A stretch of 41,893 nt of DNA from Helicobacteraceae bacterium (GTDB taxonomy: Bacteria; Campylobacterota; Campylobacteria; Campylobacterales; Sulfurimonadaceae), in contig JAQIBF010000057.1 of the NCBI GenBank assembly GCA_027859195.1, positions 1 to 41,893 on the forward strand, written 5' to 3'. The notes under the pieces were generated by a model that had not been told where the DNA came from, searched no databases, and worked only from the letters and a program-made list of their open reading frames with translations. Of the stretch, positions 34,994 through 41,893 are shown piece after piece. Within the stretch, counting starts at the first letter, position 1. Every line of letters begins with the position of its first letter. The position numbers and the translations under genes were made by a program.

Positions 34994-35675
34994 GTCTGTT
35001 TACCATCTTCATAATAAAGTTAGCACTGATCTTGGCAGAGCTTTCCATAAATTCATCAAAGTTAAAACTTGCATCCATGTCAGCAGTGTCACTGATAGCA
35101 CGCAAGATGAAGACAGGCACATTAAGTGCATGACAGACAACAGCGACTGAAGCACCTTCCATCTCCAAAGCATCAGCATTGAAAGTACTCTCGATAAATG
35201 CTTTACGCTCCGGATCGTGAACAAATTGGTCACCCGTAGCAATAGTACCTACTTGTAGAGAAACACCCATTTCTGTCGCAACGTCGGATGCCAGTTTACG
35301 CATCGTTGCATCCGTCTCAACAAACTGAGCACCTCCCGGTACAAAACCGTGCGCATGACCAAAGGCCGTAATATCAAGGTCGTGTTGGCAAAGCTTGCTT
35401 GCCACGATCAGATCGCCTATCTTCAGTGCCGGGTTGATCCCGCCTGCAACACCTGAGAAAAGCATCTTCTCAACGCCAAAATGATAAATCATCGTACTCG
35501 CTGTCAGTGTAGAGAATACTTTGCCTATCTTCGAGTAGGCAATAACAATGTCAATACCATTATAGTTTGCTTCATAATAGGTGTTATCAGCAATCTCTGT
35601 GCTTTTATATTCGCCTACTTTTTCTAAGATCGGTGCGATCTCTTCGGGCATTGCACCCATGATTCCAATTTTCAA
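34983..35675 (-). CDS. mtnN: 5'-methylthioadenosine/S-adenosylhomocysteine nucleosidase
   Basis: 230 aa. Hydrolyses MTA and SAH; in Campylobacterota the same enzyme can also act on aminodeoxyfutalosine in menaquinone synthesis (established for relatives, inferred here). IGIMGAMPEEIAPIL at the N-terminus, the catalytic Glu region in FSGVAGGINP, DALEMEGASVAVVC and the ISDTAD motif are all present. Lies 11 nt downstream of the nitrilase gene and overlaps ttcA. Connects with metX/metY through homocysteine recycling. Confidence 0.94.
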   Translation of the reverse strand: MKIGIMGAMPEEIAPILEKVGEYKSTEIADNTYYEANYNGIDIVIAYSKIGKVFSTLTASTMIYHFGVEKMLFSGVAGGINPALKIGDLIVASKLCQHDLDITAFGHAHGFVPGGAQFVETDATMRKLASDVATEMGVSLQVGTIATGDQFVHDPERKAFIESTFNADALEMEGASVAVVCHALNVPVFILRAISDTADMDASFNFDEFMESSAKISANFIMKMVNRLER

Positions 35676-35686
35676 TACAGTTCCTT

Positions 35687-36412
35687 CTATATAACTTCTA
35701 TTTTGACTTCGAATTTTGGAAGCATGGCCGTTATCTCGCCAGCACTGCTTAAGAGACGGCTACCGCCCCAAAATCCAAGGCCATCTTCAAAACCGACACG
35801 ATTTACAAAAACGACCTCTGCTCTCATATCTTCTGCTGCTTTTTCTAACAACTTCTGCCAACTGCTTTCAATTTCAAGACCATCATCACTAAAGCCACGT
35901 GCCGGTGACGCCGCTAAAACATAGATGATCTCAGGATGTTCATCTTCAAGATCTTCTAACAGATTTGCTTCCCATAGATCTTCACATACAAGCATTGCAC
36001 TGCGCCCATACTTTGTCTTAAAACTTTTTATCTGATTGCCTGGTCTAAAGTAGCGTGCTTCTTCAAACATCCCGTAATTGGGAAGATGTACTTTATGGTG
36101 AATATGGGTGATCTCACCCTGCGAAAAGTATAGTGCTGCATTGTAAAAGCCATTTGCCTCTTTCAGAGCAGCACCAATGACGATGTCGATATTTTTACTT
36201 GCCTCTTTTACTTCACTAAGCTCTGCAATCGTCCAGGCATCTTCATGCAATTTGTCCTGCAACATATAGCCATTCAGGGCGAGTTCTGCAAAAACAATAA
36301 CATCAGAGTTTTGAGATGCACTCTCAATAAGTACAAGCGCGTCCTCTAGATTGCTACGGTTTAGTCGAGGTGCGTTTTGGACAAGGGTCAAGCCCTTAGC
36401 AAATCGGCTCAT
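35687..36412 (-). CDS. Carbon-nitrogen hydrolase (nitrilase superfamily), intact triad
   Basis: 241 aa. Glu (VFAELALNG), Lys (HHKVHLPNYG) and Cys (MLVCEDLWE) are all in place. The LPNYGMFEEARYF and CEDLW segments resemble the glutaminase domain of NAD synthetases and related amidases. The reaction could be amidase or glutaminase, and the substrate is not known. The ATGA overlaps the fabD stop, giving a 4-nt coupling. Confidence 0.87.
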   Translation of the reverse strand: MSRFAKGLTLVQNAPRLNRSNLEDALVLIESASQNSDVIVFAELALNGYMLQDKLHEDAWTIAELSEVKEASKNIDIVIGAALKEANGFYNAALYFSQGEITHIHHKVHLPNYGMFEEARYFRPGNQIKSFKTKYGRSAMLVCEDLWEANLLEDLEDEHPEIIYVLAASPARGFSDDGLEIESSWQKLLEKAAEDMRAEVVFVNRVGFEDGLGFWGGSRLLSSAGEITAMLPKFEVKIEVI

Positions 36413-37353
36413 GAAAGCTCTTCGATGACCTTTTCCAATGAGTCCATATCGCTAACATTTAGCGTTGGCATATCTTTATTGATACGACGGTTCATTCCTT
36501 TTAGAACTGAACCGTTACCAAATTCGATCGCCATATCGACATCATCTTTGATCGCAATAATTGACTGTTTATACAGAACCGGTTTAATCAGTTGCTCGAC
36601 TATCAGCTCAAGTGCCTGCTGTTTTGTCTCATACGCTTTAGCGGTTACATTGGAGATAACCGGCGCAACGAACGGCGTATTGATCATTCGCTCTAATTCG
36701 GCTTTCAGCGGTGCCTGGGCAGAGACTAGAAGCGGACAGTGGCTTGCAACCGACATGTTCAGCAGCAGCGCACGTTTTGCACCGGCTTCTTTGAAGGCGC
36801 CTTCCATACTTACAAGGTCAGGCTTCAGACCGGCGATGACCAGTTGACCGTCTTGGTTGTAGTTGGCAGGCCAGATGCTTTTGTTCTCTTTGTTACGGGC
36901 ATCTAGGCAAACCTTTTCAATCGATGCATCATCAAGACCTACGATCGCCATCATGCCAGCTTCGATACCTGCACATGCTGCTTGCATCAATGTACCGCGT
37001 TTATGTACAAGCTCAACGGCGTCAAGATAATCAATAGCTCCGGCAGCACAAAGAGCCGAGATCTCACCGAGAGAGTGCCCGAGAAGAAGTGTAGGTTTAA
37101 CAGCATGTTTTTGTTGAAAAAGTTTATAAGCGATAATACTCACAAGTAAAATAGCCGGTTGAGTGTACGCTGTTTGGTTGATCTGTTCATTCTCTTCAAA
37201 AAGTAGTGCTTTAAAGTCTACACCGATTCGTGTACCTGCTTTATCAAACATCTCTTTTGCCAAGTCAGAGTTCTCATAAAACGACTTACCCATACCTATT
37301 GTTTGACTTCCCTGTCCGGGGAAGATCATTGCTACTCTTTTACGACTCGGCAT
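36409..37353 (-). CDS. fabD: Malonyl CoA-acyl carrier protein transacylase
   Basis: Transfers malonyl from CoA to ACP at the start of fatty acid synthesis. 314 aa. FPGQGSQTIGMG at the N-terminus, catalytic Ser in GHSLGEISAL (~93), Arg at ~118 and catalytic His in SVASHCPLL (~201). No SD stronger than GGGAGGC (about 10 nt upstream). Followed by the nitrilase gene with 4-nt overlap, preceded by the Fis-type regulator. Confidence 0.96.
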   Translation of the reverse strand: MPSRKRVAMIFPGQGSQTIGMGKSFYENSDLAKEMFDKAGTRIGVDFKALLFEENEQINQTAYTQPAILLVSIIAYKLFQQKHAVKPTLLLGHSLGEISALCAAGAIDYLDAVELVHKRGTLMQAACAGIEAGMMAIVGLDDASIEKVCLDARNKENKSIWPANYNQDGQLVIAGLKPDLVSMEGAFKEAGAKRALLLNMSVASHCPLLVSAQAPLKAELERMINTPFVAPVISNVTAKAYETKQQALELIVEQLIKPVLYKQSIIAIKDDVDMAIEFGNGSVLKGMNRRINKDMPTLNVSDMDSLEKVIEELS

Positions 37354-37414
37354 TTAGTGCCTCCCTGCATTGTACTTTAGTACTTATACTCATAAATATT
37401 ATCCTTATTAAAAT

Positions 37415-38185
37415 TTATTCTAAGCCGTAAGGGCTGTTATCTGCTATTTTTTTGCGAAGTGTATTTCTATTTAGACCCAATTTGTCAGAAAGTTGAAGTT
37501 GTGACTTGAACTGTTTTAACCCCACCCGGATCAATGGTACTTCATAGAGGTGTAAGTATTTACGGTAGTCATTTTTAGACCCCAGCTTATCACTTAGATA
37601 TTGCTCCATAATTGCGATCAAATCATTTTCACTGATATTACTGAATTGATAGTGCAAAAAGAGCTGTTTACGTAGTGAAATTGCATTTTGACTAAGATCA
37701 AATGTATACGTTGGCATGACAAAGGGTTTTTCTTCACCAAAGATCGTATTAGCTTCTCGCATAAAAAGTTCTAACAGCGGTTTTATATCTTCCTCACGCT
37801 CTGACAACGGTGGGATATGGATACGAACACTGAAATTGTCTTGCAACAGTTCATTTTGTGCACTATCTCTACTGGTCACAACGACATGTGTTTTGGAGGC
37901 AATGATTGCATCGATAAGGCGTTTAAGATTAGGAGCATCTTCAACATGGGTAATTATTAATTCTCTGTGACTATTAATCGCTTCTAATAGTTCATCAAAA
38001 TTGTTTGTATTTAGTATTGGAGCATTAGGAAGGATGTAACGGGCAAGCGTAAGCTTTCCCGTCCCATTTTCACCGTAAATAAGTGCATTTACGCTGAGAG
38101 TTTTTAGTAGGTTTGCAGTTTTAAATGCTTCCGATGAAGCACGAGACTTACCTAAAAAACTAGTGACAACCACAGCCTGTTCCAC
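37415..38185 (-). CDS. Fis-type regulator with minimal AAA+ domain
   Basis: 256 aa. The fold resembles the sigma-54 activator ATPase followed by a C-terminal Fis helix-turn-helix (QLSDKLGLNRNTLRKKI). Walker A reads YGENGTGK (~45), but the GAFTGA loop that contacts sigma-54 is missing and the Walker B region (LIITHVED) is atypical. PPLSEREEDI remains. It may bind DNA without activating sigma-54. GTG 38185 is chosen with AAGG about 11 nt upstream; it overlaps slyD by 26 nt. The target is unknown. Confidence 0.7.
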   Translation of the reverse strand: MEQAVVVTSFLGKSRASSEAFKTANLLKTLSVNALIYGENGTGKLTLARYILPNAPILNTNNFDELLEAINSHRELIITHVEDAPNLKRLIDAIIASKTHVVVTSRDSAQNELLQDNFSVRIHIPPLSEREEDIKPLLELFMREANTIFGEEKPFVMPTYTFDLSQNAISLRKQLFLHYQFSNISENDLIAIMEQYLSDKLGSKNDYRKYLHLYEVPLIRVGLKQFKSQLQLSDKLGLNRNTLRKKIADNSPYGLE

Positions 38186-38669
38186 ATGACTCACCTTCAG
38201 TCGGAGCGTTCTCAGCTGGAACACCCGAAAGGATTTCATCCGCAGAAGCATCGCGTACACTGTTAATAGTAACTGTGAACATCAACTCTTTGCCAGCAAG
38301 TGGGTGGTTAAAGTCAACAACAATGTTCTCTTCACCAATCTCTTTAACAGTAACTTGAACAGTTCCGCCATCTTCACCTTGACCATACAGTGTTTGACCG
38401 ATCTCAAGTTCGATACCTGCGAACTGCTCTTTTGGTACTTCTTGTTGTGCTTCACCATTATACTCGCCGTATGCATCTTCTGGTTTAACTAATACATCAC
38501 CTTTGTCGCCAATAGACATGTTAGCAATACCTGTTTCAAGACCAGGAATAATCTGACCTTTTCCGTAAATAAATACTAGCGGTGCGCCGCCAACATTAGA
38601 GTCAACAACTTGACTACCGTCTTTTACTTCGTATTCGATTGAGACTACTTGATTTTCAGCAATTGCCAT
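38160..38669 (-). CDS. slyD: SlyD-type FKBP peptidyl-prolyl isomerase
   Basis: 169 aa. FKBP domain with inserted IF domain (VEYEVKDGSQVVDSN, the PLVFIYGKGQIIPGLE flap and VDFNHPLAGKELMF). It acts as a folding helper/chaperone and ends with a Cys/His-rich tail (SCGTGCGCH), as in SlyD proteins that bind nickel or zinc. AGAGGA precedes the ATG, and a TAGAAT box lies upstream. First gene of the minus-strand run to ttcA. Confidence 0.94.
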   Translation of the reverse strand: MAIAENQVVSIEYEVKDGSQVVDSNVGGAPLVFIYGKGQIIPGLETGIANMSIGDKGDVLVKPEDAYGEYNGEAQQEVPKEQFAGIELEIGQTLYGQGEDGGTVQVTVKEIGEENIVVDFNHPLAGKELMFTVTINSVRDASADEILSGVPAENAPTEGESCGTGCGCH

Positions 38670-38792
38670 TTTAATTCCTCTATGTAATAATTTAACGAGA
38701 TTCTAGCAGATTAATCTATGGATTGGCTGAAAAACAAGCAGAGACTTGAAGCATTAAGTGTCAATTGTGACCACTGGGTTCTTCGCAAACAG

Positions 38793-41636
38793 CTATAAAT
38801 ATTGAGAAGGCTTATGAAAATAGAATCCCTGTGAAAAATCAACGCCGATCTCTTTGACAGTCTCATAGACCTCTTTGGAGTCGACAAATTCGGCGATTGT
38901 TTTGATCCCCAGCCTTTGGGCAAAGGCGACAATTGTTTCGACAACGATACGGCTGTTGGCATTTTTATCAATGTTTTTTATCAGGGATGCATCAATTTTG
39001 ATAAAATCAACTTCCAAGTTGAGGAGATAGGCGAAATTGGAGTACCCGCTTCCAAAATCATCAATGGCGATCCGTCCTCCACGCCGTTTGACTTTACCTA
39101 TGAACTGCTGAACTTCTTCAAAGTTCTCAAACCCTTCCGATTCCAAAATCTCAAAGATGACCCGGGTAGAGGCAGTGGACTGTTCAAGTTTGTCAAGTAT
39201 GAACTGAACGGTCTGCGGGTCCAATATGTCCTCTGCAGAGAGATTGATCGAAAAATCATACGTATTCTCCTGAAAAAGTGCAAACGTCTTTTCGATCATA
39301 ATCCGTGTTAGCTTGGGATAGAGTTTTGCCTTTTTTGCAACATCCAAAAAGAAGAACGGCGAGATGACTCTACCGTCGGGTTCTATCAGCCGGATGAGGC
39401 ACTCATACTTGGTCGGAATCCCAAGACGGTTATCGATTATCTGCTGATAGTAGGGTTCAGCCCGGAAGGTATCCGAGATTAAATTGTCTATGATCCCCTG
39501 GAAGAACGGGACGATCCGTTCTGTGGCAATCGCATCCTCGATCTTGCCGATATACTCGATATTGTGCGCAACTTCCTGTCGAATCGCATCAATGTCATCT
39601 AGGATGACAAAATCCTTTTCGTACCGTTTCGCATGGCGAAGTGCCATATCGGCATCCGTTAGAACATGGTTTCTCACTGCATCCTCCCGAGTAGGGTCTA
39701 TCACTGCCCCGATAGTCACTTTGACAACCACCGAGCTATCATTGACATTAAATGGGCTTGCTTCGATATGCGTATGCAGCGACTCCAGCATCGGCTCGTA
39801 AGAGAGGTTGGAGAAACACCCTTTTGTACACACGAGTGCAAATTCGTCCGCATAGATACGGTACAGTGACAAGCATTCAGGAATATGACTAGAGGCGATG
39901 CGCTCGCACATCTCGATCAGAACGCCATCGCCGGTTTCCGTGCCGTAGAAATCGTTGATCTCGCCGAAACGATCGATATTGACAAGGATCAATATAGGTT
40001 CTTCTATTAATTCCAGATCTGCTAACAGTTTTGTCCGGTTTGGAAGCTGGGTCAGCGGATCAGTGTACAGCTGATGAAGGAGCTGCTCTTTTTGGTTGAT
40101 GAGTTGCGTAATATCGTGGCGCGTCGCAACAAATTCGACAATCTCTCCGGATTCATCTAAAATAGGGGTGATCGTCGCATCGGTGTAAAGAGGCGTTCCA
40201 TTTTTTGTCATGTTCTTTAAGGTGTCCGACCATATTTTTTTGTCGAGAATCGTTCTCCACATGGTGGAGTAAACATCAACTGAAGCATCCGGATCTTTAA
40301 GGATGCGGTGATTTTTCCCGATCAGTTCTTCCCGCGCATAGCCTGTCGTGAGACAAAACTGGTCGTTGACATAGGTAATGTTTCCGTTCACATCAGTGAT
40401 GGAAAGAATATTGCTGGCATCAACCGCTTTTTTGTAGCTCTTCAAAAAAGCGAAAGACTTCTCAATCCTTTTGGCCATATTGTTGAACGCGCGGGAGACA
40501 TCGGCCATTTCATCACGGGTTTTGATCGGGATATGAATGGTGTATTTCCCTTCGGAGATCTGACGGGCCGCGCCCATCAGCTCATTGAGGACGCCCATAA
40601 ATGACAGGTAGAACCCGATTGTAAAATAGATCAGAGAAACAAGCACCGTTAACGCGATGAGCATACCGGTGATCATTTGCCGATTCAGGCTGGCAAGCCT
40701 CTCATCCAGATGGGATTGAAGAGCGGCGGAAAGAGTATCGTAGGCGCTAAGATAAATACCGATCGTCTGGGTTGCATTCTGGAAATATCGCTCAGAACTG
40801 ATCGGCCAGTGATCGGTATTAAGAATTTTTGAGGTAAAAAGGTCCGAAAATTTCTCTATGTCTTCCTGTATGTCCGTAACCTGAGGCTGGACGGCATGGC
40901 ATATCGTTTGATGGCGTTCGCAGACGATATTGGCGTCATGGACAAGCCCTTCCAAATGGGCGCGGATTCCCCCGTAAAGGACTGTAGCCTCTTTTCTTTC
41001 CTCAAATGTCATTGACTGTTTCAGGATCACCCGTATTCCGATCGCCCGTGCCTGACCCGTGCGCTGAACAAGCATGGGAATATGATTGCTGAGGATCTGA
41101 ACAAGATGGTAAATACTTAAATCAGCGTCATTGATAGTATAAGAGGCATCGCCGATATGCTGCATGAGCAGAACAATTTTGTCAATCAGCATCGTATGGC
41201 TTCGGTAGTTCTCCGCTGCCGATCGTTCCCAAAGCCCGCTTCGGAGTGCCCGCCATTCGATTTTGACGGCTTTCCATTCTGCGGTGATGGCTGGAGTTGG
41301 AGCAGGCATGGCATCTACGGCTACAATCGCCGATTCGATCTTCTTGAAGTTATCTTCCACTTTCCACCTATAGGAGAGATCACCCTGTTGGACAGCGACA
41401 GTCATACCCCGTTGTAAAGGGATATACGCTGCAAAACTTTTAATCCTTTGCTGATAAGCTAAACCGGCTTGGAGTTTATGAATCGAACGGGATTCATTTT
41501 CAACATGATCGTAACCAAGATACAAAAAAAGAACAAATGGGAGAAAAAATACAGTTGTCGCAAGTGCAAGCTTTTGGGGGTACTTCATACTGCTCATAAT
41601 GGTGATGGCAGGATAGAAAAAATCAATTAGGCGCAA
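38793..41636 (-). CDS. HAMP-PAS-GGDEF-EAL cyclic-di-GMP signalling protein
   Basis: 947 aa inner-membrane protein. A span near residues 20-38, a ~280-residue periplasmic sensor of helical type, a second span (~320-345), HAMP (~360-390), PAS (~395-510), GGDEF (~530-690) and EAL (~720-945). The GGDEF signature reads YADEF, so cyclase activity is unlikely. In the EAL domain, ECL replaces EAL but the Glu remains; N (INLSAED), E (EILESEG), DDFGSGYS, K (FIKID) and the E in AEFVDSKE remain, so phosphodiesterase activity is plausible. The start TTG 41636 has AAGGA 6 nt upstream. The region 41637-41893 beyond is AT-rich and holds no gene. Confidence 0.87.
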   Translation of the reverse strand: MRLIDFFYPAITIMSSMKYPQKLALATTVFFLPFVLFLYLGYDHVENESRSIHKLQAGLAYQQRIKSFAAYIPLQRGMTVAVQQGDLSYRWKVEDNFKKIESAIVAVDAMPAPTPAITAEWKAVKIEWRALRSGLWERSAAENYRSHTMLIDKIVLLMQHIGDASYTINDADLSIYHLVQILSNHIPMLVQRTGQARAIGIRVILKQSMTFEERKEATVLYGGIRAHLEGLVHDANIVCERHQTICHAVQPQVTDIQEDIEKFSDLFTSKILNTDHWPISSERYFQNATQTIGIYLSAYDTLSAALQSHLDERLASLNRQMITGMLIALTVLVSLIYFTIGFYLSFMGVLNELMGAARQISEGKYTIHIPIKTRDEMADVSRAFNNMAKRIEKSFAFLKSYKKAVDASNILSITDVNGNITYVNDQFCLTTGYAREELIGKNHRILKDPDASVDVYSTMWRTILDKKIWSDTLKNMTKNGTPLYTDATITPILDESGEIVEFVATRHDITQLINQKEQLLHQLYTDPLTQLPNRTKLLADLELIEEPILILVNIDRFGEINDFYGTETGDGVLIEMCERIASSHIPECLSLYRIYADEFALVCTKGCFSNLSYEPMLESLHTHIEASPFNVNDSSVVVKVTIGAVIDPTREDAVRNHVLTDADMALRHAKRYEKDFVILDDIDAIRQEVAHNIEYIGKIEDAIATERIVPFFQGIIDNLISDTFRAEPYYQQIIDNRLGIPTKYECLIRLIEPDGRVISPFFFLDVAKKAKLYPKLTRIMIEKTFALFQENTYDFSINLSAEDILDPQTVQFILDKLEQSTASTRVIFEILESEGFENFEEVQQFIGKVKRRGGRIAIDDFGSGYSNFAYLLNLEVDFIKIDASLIKNIDKNANSRIVVETIVAFAQRLGIKTIAEFVDSKEVYETVKEIGVDFSQGFYFHKPSQYL

Positions 41637-41893
41637 TAGACATCCTTTATCATATTTGTGACTGAAACAGTGGAGCATTAGATTTCAAAAAAAGGAGAGA
41701 TATCCCTTTTTTTTACAGTGATCTTCAATAATTTCTTGGGAGATATTAATCTTGTTTTCTTATCTTTTATACTTTGTTTCTTTGATATACAGCACACAAA
41801 GATTTTTGTCAAACTGTTTATCCATATTTAGTATACAGTTTTAAATTATAATAAAATATTATCAATATATTATCAAGTATATTTAAAGATTAA

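Overview
The window looks like chromosomal DNA of a Campylobacterota (epsilonproteobacterial) bacterium, most likely a free-living Sulfurimonas/Sulfurovum-type organism. The evidence is the gene style and gene neighbours: ileS-gatA-guaB, metY-metX-xseB, cinA divergent from ileS, a slyD-fabD-nucleosidase cluster, SulP and CPA1 transporters, and AT-rich gaps. This is inferred from familiarity with these families, not from a search.

Layout. 1-4279: valS followed 2 nt later by a SulP/STAS anion transporter. 4280-7150: an accessory patch around yqeY. It holds degenerate ORFs, a fragment of a tyrosine-recombinase C-terminus, a DUF2391-like membrane protein and a broken Cdd1-like helix-hairpin-helix gene, and reads as an old decayed insertion. 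7154-8002: a membrane TPR protein. 8277-18032 (minus): a long housekeeping run in transcription order ileS, a 39-aa membrane ORF, gatA, guaB, an RDD protein, metY, metX, xseB and a nitrilase-fold protein without its catalytic Cys and Lys. 18361-19452: cinA, divergent from ileS. 19463-20289: a consensus promoter driving six tRNAs (Lys-Asp-Val-Glu-Val-Asp), followed by a 114-bp direct repeat that begins with a copy of the tRNA-Asp 3' end. 20708-32917: coiled-coil, flavoprotein, lipoprotein, acylphosphatase, outer-membrane barrel, DUF429, YtfJ, EI24, two EamA transporters, YigZ, a six-repeat propeller lipoprotein, mutY, a CPA1 antiporter and a ChaN lipoprotein. 32990-34083: two hypothetical genes, a 110-bp palindrome and a rhodanese. 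34220-38669 (minus): slyD, a Fis-type regulator with a minimal AAA+ domain, fabD, an intact nitrilase-family enzyme, MTA/SAH nucleosidase and a TtcA-like PP-loop protein. 38793-41636: a HAMP-PAS-GGDEF-EAL protein.

How the genes connect. Translation is a recurring theme: valS, ileS, gatA and six tRNAs. Sulfur and methyl metabolism also recurs: metY/metX make homocysteine, the nucleosidase recycles SAH/MTA, and TtcA-like and rhodanese proteins handle sulfur. Coupled or overlapping genes are common.

Most notable points. The essential gene ileS carries an in-frame TAG near codon 256, followed 3 nt later by a GTG, and its leader can form mutually exclusive hairpins. yqeY and metX lack a canonical start codon where homology expects one. 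One nitrilase-like protein appears catalytically dead. Several genes appear to be leaderless. No CRISPR array, rRNA, intact insertion sequence or complete defence system was seen.
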